DNA of 64,000 bases, taken from Amycolatopsis mediterranei (GTDB lineage Bacteria > Actinomycetota > Actinomycetes > Mycobacteriales > Pseudonocardiaceae). Positions 45,460-54,063 of this stretch are shown here, in pieces. Under the pieces are notes generated by a model that was given only the letters and a program-made list of their open reading frames with translations, was not told the origin of the DNA and made no database searches. The position numbers were made by a program, and so were the translations under genes. Location: contig NZ_CP100416.1 in NCBI RefSeq assembly GCF_026017845.1, positions 6,405,652-6,469,651 on the forward strand, given 5' to 3'. Each line of letters starts with the position of its first letter. Position 1 is the stretch's first letter.

Positions 45460-46590
45460 TCACCTCCCCTCGGGCCGGTTAACCGGATCCAGCCGCAGGT
45501 GGAACCGCGGTGGCGCGAGCGCCGCCGAGACCTGGGGCCGAGGCGATGGGGCGGCGACGCCGATCCGGTAGGCCGAGGTGATCAGCCCGACCAGCGTCTC
45601 GGTCACCTGTGTCGCGACACCGGCGCCGGTGCAGGCGTGCGGTCCCCAGCCGAACGGGATGAACGCCTCCTGCCCCGTGCCCGAAGCCCACCGCTCCGGC
45701 CGGAACTCGTCCGGTTCGCTCCAGTACGCGGGCTCCCGGTGCACGAGGTAGCTGCAGACGACGACCTCGTCGGCAGGCTTCGCGGCGACCGCGGCGAGCC
45801 GGTGTTCCCGGCTGGGGATTCGGCCGAACTGCCACGCCACCGGCCAGAGCCGCAGAGCTTCGCGCACCACCCACGCGGGGTGCGCCGGCCCGGTGCCCGC
45901 CGTGCCCACGAGGTAGAGCGACCAGCCGAGCAGGAAACCGACCGAACCGGCGACGGCGAACAGGCAGGAGAGGAACACCTCGGCGAGGTCGGCAGCCAGG
46001 GTGCGCTCGGTGGCCGCGTGGGCGACGACGTCCAGCAGGTCGGCGGGCTCACCCAGGCGGCGGGCCCGCCGGGCAACGAGTTCCGCGCCCAGGATCCGGG
46101 CGACGCGGGTGCGGAACCGGTGGCGGGCGAACCGGGAGTAACGGTCGCGCGCCCCGGCCAGCACCGCGCGTTCGACGACTTGGTCCACCGTCTCGCGCAA
46201 CGCGGCCGAGGGGGTGGCACCGATCAGTGCCGGGCGGAAGTGTTCGTACACCAGACGGTTTCCCGCGTCCGGCCAGACACTCCCCGATGCCAGACCGGCG
46301 ACGAGCGCGGGGAGTTCGTCCGCGTGGTCGCGGGTGTACCGCCGCAGCAGCACCCGTGCCGCCCGCCCGATTTCGACCTGCGCGGACCGCGGTGCGAACG
46401 TCCCCGTCCTGATCCGGAAGAAATCGGAATGTTCCCGGAAAAGCCCTTCGTTGTTCGCCAGTATCGCTTTCGCGAGAACCGGATCGGAAACATAGATCTC
46501 ACCCCGACGCCTGATGAATACCGCGCCGCTATCGCGACGGAGTTTCCCGATTGCGGCAAGCGGATCAGCATCCGGACCGAGCGCTGTCAT
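45460..46590 (-). CDS. Cytochrome P450 (2 of 2) flanking a small peptide gene
   Basis: A 376-aa P450. ATG 46590 is preferred to GTG 46596 because GAGGAGAG lies 5 nt upstream. ExxR is in VVREALRLWPVAW; the heme motif is PFGWGPHACTGAGVA. The I helix FAVAGSVGFLLGW lacks the acid/Thr pair, as does the other P450 of the operon. The two P450s are only distantly alike. It is the first gene of the operon and overlaps the ribosome site of the peptide gene. It probably makes a different crosslink or oxidation from its partner. Confidence 0.85.
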   Translation of the reverse strand: MTALGPDADPLAAIGKLRRDSGAVFIRRRGEIYVSDPVLAKAILANNEGLFREHSDFFRIRTGTFAPRSAQVEIGRAARVLLRRYTRDHADELPALVAGLASGSVWPDAGNRLVYEHFRPALIGATPSAALRETVDQVVERAVLAGARDRYSRFARHRFRTRVARILGAELVARRARRLGEPADLLDVVAHAATERTLAADLAEVFLSCLFAVAGSVGFLLGWSLYLVGTAGTGPAHPAWVVREALRLWPVAWQFGRIPSREHRLAAVAAKPADEVVVCSYLVHREPAYWSEPDEFRPERWASGTGQEAFIPFGWGPHACTGAGVATQVTETLVGLITSAYRIGVAAPSPRPQVSAALAPPRFHLRLDPVNRPEGR

Positions 46591-46706
46591 GCGCACTCTC
46601 CTCGAAGAAATCCAGCGCGGAGACAGTCAGCTAACCGCCGCCGCGAAGAGGCTGTCAATACTCCGTCGCGGTGCTGCCGAACGGCCTCCGAAGCACATTC
46701 CGGCAT

Positions 46707-46836
46707 TCAGTTGCGGTTATTCTCGGCCGAATGGCAGGAGCCGCGGACCTGTGCGACACCCGCGCCCAGGACGGTCATTCCGACGTCCAGCAGGGCCCGT
46801 CGACATCGCCGCGATCAGCTTGCTCTGAATCTTCAT
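46707..46836 (-). pseudogene. Frameshifted small signal-peptide protein
   Basis: ATG 46836 has a good site (GGAGGGGGACGAG) and starts MKIQSKLIAAMSTG; in the next frame the sequence continues LLDVGMTVLGAGVAQVRGSC and ends SAENNRN. Removing one C in GGGCCCTG joins them into a ~42-aa peptide with a typical signal sequence. As written, the frame yields a basic tail instead. It may be a decayed secreted peptide; the joined reading is inference. Confidence 0.4.
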
Positions 46837-46972
46837 CTCGTCCCCCTCCGGGTTGCCACACGCACGACTGCTCGGTGGTCCGAGGCGGCGGCAACGACCA
46901 AGTGGCGCTTCTTCCAGCTCACCGCGCCTCCACCGGCCATCAGCAAGGTCGGTCTCTACCCTCCCGCCCGCC

Positions 46973-47002
46973 GTCGACAATCGGTCGACAACCCGTCGAC
47001 GA
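46973..47002. repeat. Three 11-bp direct repeats (GTCGACAA)
   Basis: GTCGACAA at 46973, GTCGACAA at 46984 and GTCGACGA at 46995: three copies at exactly 11-bp spacing, one helical turn. They lie about 385-415 bp upstream of the P450/peptide operon and could bind a cooperative regulator. No gene is intact in 46591-47064. Confidence 0.6.
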
Positions 47003-47064
47003 CCGGGGTGAACGAGCTTGTCCGGCGTCACTCGACACCATCCGACACAGGCGGATGGGGACTC

Positions 47065-47268
47065 TTGACCAGCAGGTTGCAGGACCTCTGCTCGTTCCTC
47101 CCGTCGATGTACCGGGACCTGTCCGCCGGCCAGCCCACCGAGGTCGAGCACGTGTTCGGCGACCTGGTGGCGCGCGCAGACGCGCTCGGGATCGCCGTCC
47201 CGCTGCTCGGACTGGCCACGGTGCACCTGCGGGTGCACCAGAACCGGGCGCGGAGCACCGGCGTGTGA
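47065..47268 (+). pseudogene. C-terminal remnant of a ketopantoate reductase-like protein
   Basis: The frame reads LTSRLQDL, then YRDLSAGQPTEVEHVFGDLV and ADALGIAVPLLGLATVHL, the C-terminal helical part of ApbA/PanE-type 2-dehydropantoate 2-reductases. The NADP-binding half and start are gone. It ends 18 nt before the NTF2-like gene, so the two were once in one operon. Confidence 0.72.
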
Positions 47269-47286
47269 TTCGAGGAGGAAGTTGTG

Positions 47287-47721
47287 ATGACGACGTACCC
47301 AGGTAGCGGAGACGAGCGGACGCACGACCGGGAGTACTTCCCGGAGTGGCTGGGCAACCTGGCCGACGACGTGACGATGGAGGCGTCGGTGGTGAACGGG
47401 ATCGCGCGCGGCCCGCAGGCGGTGCGCGACATCCTGGGGTTCGCCCGCACGCTGTACGACTACCAGGAGTTCATCTTCAAGGGCGAGTACGGCGAGAACG
47501 GGTTCGCCGAGGACTACGTGGCGCGGTTCGCCGACGACCGGCCGATCGGCAACGTCGTGGTGGTCCGGCGTAACCCAGCCGGCCAGACCAGCGGGATCGT
47601 GATCAGCCACCGGCCGCTGGCGTGGGCATCGGCGATCGGGGTAGCCGTTCAACGCTGCGCCGGCCATCGCGAGCCTGCTGCTCGATGCCGAGGAGCCGGC
47701 CGGCGGTGGGCTCGGCGATGA
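47287..47721 (+). pseudogene. SnoaL/NTF2-like protein, C-terminally truncated
   Basis: ATG 47287 follows GAGGAGGAAG. About 110 residues are sound: YFPEWLGNLADDVTMEASVV, ILGFARTLYDYQEFIFKGEY and VVVRRNPAGQTSGIVISHRP. After HRPLAW (about 47625) the frame loses homology and runs into sequence of another gene. Formerly a small NTF2-like enzyme or binding protein, cotranscribed with the reductase remnant. Confidence 0.65.
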
Positions 47722-47765
47722 AGTTCCCCAGTCCGACCACCTGTATGCCCGTCACGGGTCCCTCA
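47690..47765 (-). pseudogene. First ~25 codons of a CaiB/BaiF CoA-transferase
   Basis: On the minus strand: PVTGIQVVGLGNFIAEPTAG, followed by RLLG, the conserved N-terminus of type III CoA-transferases. It is cut at about 47690, where NTF2-like sequence begins. It was divergent from the IclR gene, a common arrangement for such operons. Confidence 0.6.
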
Positions 47766-47882
47766 TGCCGGGCTCCAGACCACGGTGTGACTTGACAACT
47801 CAACATACGGATGAGTGTCGCGGAGTCAACCGGACAGAGCGCGGATAGACTGTGCGACACACCACGGGGCACGGGCGGGGCG

Positions 47883-48677
47883 ATGGCAGAGGAAGAACGC
47901 AGCGGCACGACGCCGGTGCTGGTGCTGCGCAAGTTCAAGCAGATCCTCGAGTCGTTCACGATCGACAACCCCGAGCTGACGCTGCAGCAGATCACCCGGT
48001 CCACCGGGCTGCCGGCCAGCACGTGCCAGCGGCTGGTGCACAATCTGGTGCGCGAGGGCTTCCTCGACCGCTACGGCGACACCTACCGCGTCGGGCTCGG
48101 CTTGGTCCGCTGGGCAGCACCCGGCACGTTCGGCCTCGACCTGGTCCGGCTGACCCGGCCGGTGCTGCAGCAGCTGCGCGACGAAACAGGCGAGACGGCG
48201 TGCCTGTACGTCCGCGACGGCGCCTACCGCACCGTGATTTCCCTGGCCGAGTCCCGGCACCCGGTGGTGCGGCTGTTCGTCGTCGGCATGGTGATGCCAC
48301 TGCACGCAGGCTCGGCCGGCAAGGTGTTCCTGGCCTGGGACAAGCTCGCGGTCAAGGACGCCATCGGGCACGGCTTGGCCCGCTTCACCGCGCGCACGGT
48401 GGTCGACATCGACCTGCTTTCCGAGCAGCTCGGGCAGATCCGCGAGGCCGGGTACGCGGTGAGCTTCGAGGAACGCGACCTCGGCGCGGCGTCGCTCAGC
48501 GCGCCGGTGTTCGGGCTGAACGGCGAAGTCAGCGCGGCCATCGGGATCGGCGCGCCCACCCAGCGCATGACGCCCGCGGACGTGCCGAGGCTGGCGCCGA
48601 TCGTCGTGGAAGCGGGGCGGCGGGCCTCGGAGCGGCTGGGGTACCGGCCGGGCGTGGAGCGGGCCGCCGCTCTCTGA
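47883..48677 (+). CDS. IclR-family transcriptional regulator
   Basis: A 264-aa regulator. ATG 47883 (MAEEERSG) is chosen; ATG 47811 in frame would add 24 residues of low similarity. The N-terminal winged helix reads LTLQQITRSTGLPASTCQRL near residues 35-55; the ligand domain shows PLHAGSAGKVFLAW, YAVSFEERDLGAASLSAPVF and VSAAIGIGAP. It probably controls the downstream MFS gene through the inverted repeat at 48731-48757, and once the divergent CoA-transferase. Confidence 0.92.
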   Translation: MAEEERSGTTPVLVLRKFKQILESFTIDNPELTLQQITRSTGLPASTCQRLVHNLVREGFLDRYGDTYRVGLGLVRWAAPGTFGLDLVRLTRPVLQQLRDETGETACLYVRDGAYRTVISLAESRHPVVRLFVVGMVMPLHAGSAGKVFLAWDKLAVKDAIGHGLARFTARTVVDIDLLSEQLGQIREAGYAVSFEERDLGAASLSAPVFGLNGEVSAAIGIGAPTQRMTPADVPRLAPIVVEAGRRASERLGYRPGVERAAAL

Positions 48678-48707
48678 TCCATCCTGTTCTTCAGGGCGTG
48701 CGTGCCC

Positions 48708-48757
48708 TTGACTCCGTCCCAGCGCCGTCACACTATGGGTTGGCGGACCACATAGTG
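48708..48757 (+). promoter_or_regulatory. Promoter with overlapping IclR-type operator before the MFS gene
   Basis: TTGACT (48708-48713), 17-bp spacer, CACTAT (48731-48736) form a sigma70-like promoter. The -10 box overlaps the inverted repeat CACTATG (48731) ... CATAGTG (48751), 13-bp spacer. Placement over the -10 suggests repression by the IclR protein encoded just upstream. Confidence 0.65.
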
Positions 48758-48778
48758 GCGAGTCAAAGGAGACGACGG

Positions 48779-50173
48779 ATGGCGAACATCCCCGACGCCG
48801 CCATGCCCGACACGAGCACGATCGCGGGCCGGCTCGACCGGCTGCCCATCACCCGCACACACCGCCGGGCCACCGTCGCCGTCGGGCTCGGGCTGTTCTT
48901 CGACTTCTACGAGGTCTTCCTCACCGGCGTGCTCAGCTCCGTGCTCATCGAGGAGTTCAAGCTGACCAAGGCTCAGCTGCCGCCGCTGCTGGCGTCGACG
49001 TTCGTCGGCATGTTCTTCGGCGCCCTGCTGCTCGGCCGCCTCGCCGACCGGTTCGGCCGCCGCGGCGCCTTCCTGCTCAACCTCGGGCTGTACTCGCTCT
49101 TCTCGCTGCTCGGTGCGTTCACCGGCAGCGCACCGATGCTGCTGGTGACGCGGTTCTTCGCGGGCATCGGCCTGGGCGCGGAGCCGCCGCTGGCGGACAC
49201 CTACCTCACCGACCTGCTCCCGGCCCGCAAGCGCGGGCGGTTCATCGCCTGGGCGTACACGCTCGCCTTCTGCGGCTTCCCGGTCGTCGGCTTCCTCGCC
49301 CGCGGGCTCACCAAGCACGAGATCTTCGGCATCGCGGGCTGGCGCTGGCTGTTAGTGATCGGTGGGCTGGGCGCCGGCGCGGTGTTCCTGCTCCGGCGCG
49401 GCCTGCCCGAGTCGCCGCGGTGGCTGGAGTCCGTCGGCCGCACGGAAGAGGCCGAGCACCTGGTGGCCGGCCTCGAAGCCGAGGCTCGCGGCGGCGTCAA
49501 CGAGAACCTCGCCCCGCCGCGCGGCACCACCCGCAAACGCGCCGCCGCGCCCGTTCGCGAACTGTTCGGCCAGGGAATGCGCCGCCGCACCTGGATGATG
49601 GTCGTCTTCCACATCCTGCAGACCCTCGGCTACTACGGCTTCGGCACGCTGGTGCCATTGGTGCTGGCGGCCAAGGGCTACGCCGTTTCGCAGTCGCTGC
49701 TGTTCGCTGCCCTGACCTACCTCGGCTACCCGGTCGGCTCCGCGCTGTCGCTGCCGGTCGTGGAACGCGTCGAGCGCAAGTACCTGGTGGTCGGCTCGGC
49801 GCTGGCGATGGCGGTGTTCGGCATCGCGTTCGGCTACGCGGGCTCGATGACGTTGATCCTCGTCTTCGGTTTCCTCTACACGGCGACCAGCAACCTGTTC
49901 TCGAACGCCTTCCACATCTACCAGGCCGAGATCTTCCCGACGGCGCTGCGTTCGACCGCCTCGAGCGGCACCTACTCCCTGTCACGGCTGGCCAGCGGTG
50001 CAATGCCGTTCGTGCTGGTGCCGCTGCTGAACTCGCACGGCCCGACCGCGCTGTTCCTGGTGGTGGCAGGTGCGTTGGCGGTGGTCGCGGCGGACATCGC
50101 GCTGCTCGGCCCGCGCACCACCGGCCGACGCCTGGAAAGCGTCAACGACGAAGCCGCGCCAGTGCCACGATAG
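48779..50173 (+). CDS. MFS transporter, sugar/organic-acid symporter type
   Basis: A 464-aa 12-TM protein, ATG 48779 after AAAGGAG. It has LADRFGRRGAFLLN (motif A), the central loop, and PESPRWLESVGRTEEAEHL (the PESPRWL signature of sugar/aromatic-acid symporters), plus YQAEIFPTALRSTASSG. It likely imports a carboxylate or sugar by proton symport. It is separated from the IclR gene by a 101-bp region with promoter and operator. Confidence 0.9.
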   Translation: MANIPDAAMPDTSTIAGRLDRLPITRTHRRATVAVGLGLFFDFYEVFLTGVLSSVLIEEFKLTKAQLPPLLASTFVGMFFGALLLGRLADRFGRRGAFLLNLGLYSLFSLLGAFTGSAPMLLVTRFFAGIGLGAEPPLADTYLTDLLPARKRGRFIAWAYTLAFCGFPVVGFLARGLTKHEIFGIAGWRWLLVIGGLGAGAVFLLRRGLPESPRWLESVGRTEEAEHLVAGLEAEARGGVNENLAPPRGTTRKRAAAPVRELFGQGMRRRTWMMVVFHILQTLGYYGFGTLVPLVLAAKGYAVSQSLLFAALTYLGYPVGSALSLPVVERVERKYLVVGSALAMAVFGIAFGYAGSMTLILVFGFLYTATSNLFSNAFHIYQAEIFPTALRSTASSGTYSLSRLASGAMPFVLVPLLNSHGPTALFLVVAGALAVVAADIALLGPRTTGRRLESVNDEAAPVPR

Positions 50174-50757
50174 CGTCCACCGCCCTCGTCGATCGGCAGC
50201 CTGCGGCATCGACGACGAGGCGGCCCCAAGGCCACCTCTCGTATTCGTGACCGAAGACTCCGCCCACCTCGGCGGCCGGAATCGGCGTGCCTATGAAGAG
50301 TTCGGTGTCATCCTAGGGGAACTGGTCGACGCGGCCGCCTTCCTCGCCTCCACCCGCCGCTCGGCCGGGGAAGCCGCGTGCCGGACCGCTGGAGGCTGAC
50401 GAGTCGGCCATCGTCGCCGTGGGCCCCGCAAAGGCATCGAATCCAACGACAAACCTGGCCGGCACCGATAGGTCATCGAGAGAACGATCGCCTGACTGAC
50501 CGGCTGCCGAAGCCCGATCGGCCACAGCACCGCCCCGACGGCGGCGAGCCACATCCCCCTGTGTTCGCCGTACTTGGCGACAGTTGGGCCCGCGACGACG
50601 GCCGCGCGCTGCCCCTCGGCGTCCACCGTCAGGGTCCTCCGGCGGCCACGGCTGCCACTACCACGCCCGGCGCGGCGGCGATCCGAACGCACCCGAGCTC
50701 GGGCACGACAGACGTTCGCCGGGCGCGACCGAGGCCGCCGGCCGAGCGGGGGGACGT
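50174..50757. other. 584-bp stretch without a supported gene
   Basis: An inverted repeat at 50184-50222 (CTCGTCGAT ... ATCGACGACGAG) just past the MFS stop may be a terminator. The plus frame around 50280-50396 (AYEEFGVILGELVDAAAF) recalls the start of YCII-like proteins but is too short to call. Otherwise I see nothing. Confidence 0.5.
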
Positions 50758-51120
50758 TCAGGCCAGCTCGATCACGCTGACCCCGTTGACGCCCCAGTAG
50801 CAGGTGGGCGACGGGCCGAGTGTGTACCACCCGTCGGTGGAACTGGTGTAGACGATGATGCTGTCGTAAGAGAAGCCGTAGGAGCAGTCCACCCGCACCT
50901 TCCACTTCGCCACGACCGGGGTGTAGCAGGTGGCGTATCCGTTGTAGCCCCCGAGACTGCCGGTCACCCCGGTTTCGCAGGTCATTTGGTAGACGGGCGT
51001 GACGAAGCTGGCAGCGGATGCGGGCGACGCGGCGGCAGGCGACGCCGCCGCGGCGGCCATCGCCAGACCCAGGCCCCCGGCCGCCAGTGCCACGCGGAAT
51101 CGACGAATTCTGGTAAGCAT
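50758..51120 (-). CDS. Small secreted protein with Cys pairs (1 of 2)
   Basis: A 120-aa protein, ATG 51120 after AGGAAAGAGG. Signal peptide residues 1 to about 37 (RRFRVALAAGGLGLAMAAAA, cleavage near ASA). The mature part has four Cys (TCETGV, ATCYTPV, VDCSYGF, PTCYWG), probably two disulfides, with a repeated aromatic pattern and DGWYTLGPSPTC. Function unknown. An 88-nt gap separates it from a second small secreted protein on the same strand. Confidence 0.75.
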   Translation of the reverse strand: MLTRIRRFRVALAAGGLGLAMAAAAASPAAASPASAASFVTPVYQMTCETGVTGSLGGYNGYATCYTPVVAKWKVRVDCSYGFSYDSIIVYTSSTDGWYTLGPSPTCYWGVNGVSVIELA

Positions 51121-51208
51121 GTGCCTCTTTCCTGTCTGCGGTTGTTCAGGCGGCTTGGCTCCGTCCCCGAGAACGGATCCACGACCGGTTCGAAGGGCGA
51201 GCGGGGTC

Positions 51209-51511
51209 CTACACGCCGACGTAAAGTGCGTACCACCGGCCGGTGGCCGAGTCGTAGTACTCCTGGCAGTAGTAATAGGTGGCACCGCCGTAATTCACGT
51301 ACCACAGGCCGGTGTTATGGCAGGCAAGCAGATCTCTGGTGCTGCCCATGTAAGTCACGCCGGCCGCGGTCGCCGGAGCCTGACCGGCCGATGGCGCACT
51401 GGTGTGAGCCGGTTCGGCGACGGCTGCGGATGCGGTGGCACCCGACGCGCCGACGAGCGCGAGGCCCGTGGCGAGTACGACAGCAACAAGGTGCTTTCTG
51501 AGATTGGGCAT
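51209..51511 (-). CDS. Small secreted protein with Tyr-rich tail (2 of 2)
   Basis: A 100-aa protein, ATG 51511 after GGAGGAG. The signal peptide (LVAVVLATGLALVGASGA) is followed by an Ala/Ser/Pro-rich stretch, then a short Tyr/Cys-rich domain: LLACHNTGLWYVNYGG, ATYYYCQEYYDSATGRWYAL. Two Cys could pair. No known family. The DSATGRWYAL ending resembles DGWYTL in its neighbour, so the two may be related exported factors. Confidence 0.75.
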   Translation of the reverse strand: MPNLRKHLVAVVLATGLALVGASGATASAAVAEPAHTSAPSAGQAPATAAGVTYMGSTRDLLACHNTGLWYVNYGGATYYYCQEYYDSATGRWYALYVGV

Positions 51512-51699
51512 ATCTCCTCCATGCGGGGATGGTGACAAGCGGTCTCGTTCGTCGGTGCCGGCGTTCGGCCGCTGCGAATTTCGTGCTCCTCGTTTCTGTT
51601 CGGTTCGGCATCCGGCGCGTTAAAGTGTTCAGCCGATCGACGGTGTCGGCCACCCACAGAGAGTCACACACTCGGTGATGTGGTGCGTTAACATGAAGT

Positions 51700-54063
51700 G
51701 TGGGAGTCCAACTCGAGTCCTTCGGCGCACTGCTGCGGAGGTTGCGGGAGCACGCATCCCTGACCCAAGAGCAACTGGCGCAGCAATCCGGCGTGAGCGC
51801 CAAAGCGATCAGCGCCCTGGAACGCGGGGAGCGTCGGCACCCCTACCCGCACACCGTTTGCGCACTTGCCGAAGCCCTCGGATTGAGTGACGACGAACGA
51901 AAGGATCTGGAAGCACACGTGCCGCGCCGCGGCCGACGAAACACCGGATCAACCGACCGCGGGCGCACTATGCGCGCGGTGCCCACACCCTCGGTGCCGG
52001 CCGGGGTGGTCGTGCCGAGACAACTGCCGTCACCGGTGCGCGACTTCACCGGGCGTGCTGCAGAACTGGCCGCACTCGACGCGGTGCTCGGCTGGATGGA
52101 CAAGCCGGTTCCTGCAGGAGGCTCCGCGCAGTCAGGCCGGGCGGTGGTCATCTCCGCGATCAGCGGCACCGCCGGCGTGGGCAAAACCGCCTTGGCGGTG
52201 ATGTGGGCACATCGCGTGCGATCATCGTTCCCCGACGGACAGTTGTACGTCAACCTCCGTGGCTACGACCCCGGCCCACCGGCAACGCCCGGTGAAGTGC
52301 TGGACGGTTTCCTTCGAGCGCTGGACGTGCCGGCCGCCAAGATCCCGCCGGCGCTCGATGACCGGGCAGGCCAGTTCCGGTCCGTGGTGGCCGGTCGCCG
52401 CCTGCTGATCATCCTGGACAACGCCAACAGCGCTGAACAGATACGGCCGTTGCTGCCCGGATCGTCGTCCTGCATGGTCGTTGTCACCAGCAGGGACAGC
52501 CTCACCGGTCTCGCGGTCAGCGTGGGGATGCACCGGATAACCATTGATCGGCTGCCGGCCGAGGACGCCGTGACCCTGCTGCGCACCATCGTCGGCTCGC
52601 ACCGGGCCGACTCGGAACCGGAGGCCGTGGCGGACCTCGCTCGATGGTGTGATCGGCTGCCGCTGGCGATCCAGATCGCCGCGCAGCGAGCGGTTGCCCA
52701 CCCCCATGTGGCGCTCGCGGAGCTGACCACGGAACTGGCCGATGACGCCCAGCGGCTGGAGGTGTTCAGCGTCGGCGTGGACGAATACACCGCCATCCGG
52801 CCGGTGTTTTCGTGGTCCTACCGGAGCTTGCCGGAAGCCCAGGCTCGAATGTTTCGGCTGCTCGGCGTGGCCCCGGGCCTCGACATCAGCGTCCCTGCCG
52901 CCGCTGCCATGGCCGGGGTGACCCCCGCCGCGGGACGGCGACTCCTCCAGGGCCTGGCCGAAGCGCATCTGGTCGATTCCGCCGGTGTGGACCGGATCCG
53001 GCTGCACGACCTGCTCCGGGCTTACGCCCGAGCGCGCGCCGAGGACACGGACACCGCCGCCGACCGGCGCGAGGCGGTTCACCGACTGGTCGGCTGGTAC
53101 CTCCACGCCGCTGCGGCCGCGGATCGGCTGCTGCATCCCGGCCGGCAACGTGTCGTGGTGGACGCAACGCCCGTCCCTGACCGTCCCGCGGTCTTCGTCG
53201 ATTACGATGCGGCGCTCGAGTGGTGCGAGATCGAACAGGTCAACCTGGTGGCGGTCACCCGGGCCGCGGCGGAAACCGGGCTGGGCGCTGCGGCCTGGCA
53301 ACTCGCCAACAATCTGTGGAGCTTCTTCTATCTGGGTAAGCACTGGACCGATTGGATCGCGGTGCACGAGATCGGCTTGGCGGCCGCCCGCGACCTGCAC
53401 GACGCGCAGGGGCAGGCCCGCATGCTCAACGGGCTGGCAACCGCCTACGTGGGTATGCGCCGGTTCGTCGAGAGCCTCGACCACTTCCGGGCCGCCCACG
53501 AGCTCTTCCGCGCTGTCGGCGACCGGTGGGGCGAGGGGAGCTGCCTGGCCAACCTGGCCGACACCTACCTCGGCCTGCAACGCTATGTCGACGCCGCCGG
53601 CTATGCCCGCGAGGCTGTGGAGATCTTCCGAAAGATCGGGAACCAGTACATCGAAGGGGTCGCCATGGGCAACCTCGGCGAGGCGTACCTGGGTCTGGGC
53701 CTCTACGACGACGCCCTGGGCCTGTTCCGTCAAGTACTGGAACTCTGCCGCGACATCCACCACCGGCACGGCGAGGCCGTTACCTTGATCCACCTCGGCG
53801 AGGCCCACCTCGGGCGGGGTGCGTACGACAACGCGCTCGACTGCCTCGCCGCAGGTCTCGACCTCGCCCGCGAGATCCGCGCCCGGCACAGCGAAGCTCT
53901 TGCGCTGAGCACTCTCGGATTCGCCTACCAGCGCACTGGGCAGCCAGATGCCACACGGCAACACTGGCAGGCGGCCATCGACATCTATGACGACCTCGGA
54001 GACCTCCAAGCCGAGGTGCTTCGCGACCGCCTTCGGCACCGGAAAATCAAGGACCGCGCATAG
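51700..54063 (+). CDS. XRE-NB-ARC-TPR (STAND) regulator
   Basis: A 787-aa multi-domain protein, GTG 51700 with almost no leader. Residues 8-65: XRE helix-turn-helix (LTQEQLAQQSGVSAKAIS). About 110-400: NB-ARC NTPase with Walker A ISGTAGVGKTALA, Walker B RRLLIILDNA, and LPLAIQIA (GLPLA motif). About 560-775: tetratricopeptide-type repeats (ANLADTYLGLQRYVDAAGYA, GNLGEAYLGLGLYDDALGLF, IHLGEAHLGRGAYDNALDCL). Such proteins are ATP-switch regulators of secondary metabolism or defence. It is divergent from the two small secreted proteins, which may be its targets. Its 3' end overlaps the opposite membrane-protein gene by 17 bp. Confidence 0.93.
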   Translation: MGVQLESFGALLRRLREHASLTQEQLAQQSGVSAKAISALERGERRHPYPHTVCALAEALGLSDDERKDLEAHVPRRGRRNTGSTDRGRTMRAVPTPSVPAGVVVPRQLPSPVRDFTGRAAELAALDAVLGWMDKPVPAGGSAQSGRAVVISAISGTAGVGKTALAVMWAHRVRSSFPDGQLYVNLRGYDPGPPATPGEVLDGFLRALDVPAAKIPPALDDRAGQFRSVVAGRRLLIILDNANSAEQIRPLLPGSSSCMVVVTSRDSLTGLAVSVGMHRITIDRLPAEDAVTLLRTIVGSHRADSEPEAVADLARWCDRLPLAIQIAAQRAVAHPHVALAELTTELADDAQRLEVFSVGVDEYTAIRPVFSWSYRSLPEAQARMFRLLGVAPGLDISVPAAAAMAGVTPAAGRRLLQGLAEAHLVDSAGVDRIRLHDLLRAYARARAEDTDTAADRREAVHRLVGWYLHAAAAADRLLHPGRQRVVVDATPVPDRPAVFVDYDAALEWCEIEQVNLVAVTRAAAETGLGAAAWQLANNLWSFFYLGKHWTDWIAVHEIGLAAARDLHDAQGQARMLNGLATAYVGMRRFVESLDHFRAAHELFRAVGDRWGEGSCLANLADTYLGLQRYVDAAGYAREAVEIFRKIGNQYIEGVAMGNLGEAYLGLGLYDDALGLFRQVLELCRDIHHRHGEAVTLIHLGEAHLGRGAYDNALDCLAAGLDLAREIRARHSEALALSTLGFAYQRTGQPDATRQHWQAAIDIYDDLGDLQAEVLRDRLRHRKIKDRA

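Noticed and set aside
45455..45463. GTG 45463 as start of the small peptide
   Set aside because: It overlaps the ribosome site and the P450 stop; GTG 45454 has correct spacing.
47811..47882. Upstream ATG as IclR start
   Set aside because: It adds 24 residues unlike IclR proteins and has no ribosome site; kept ATG 47883.
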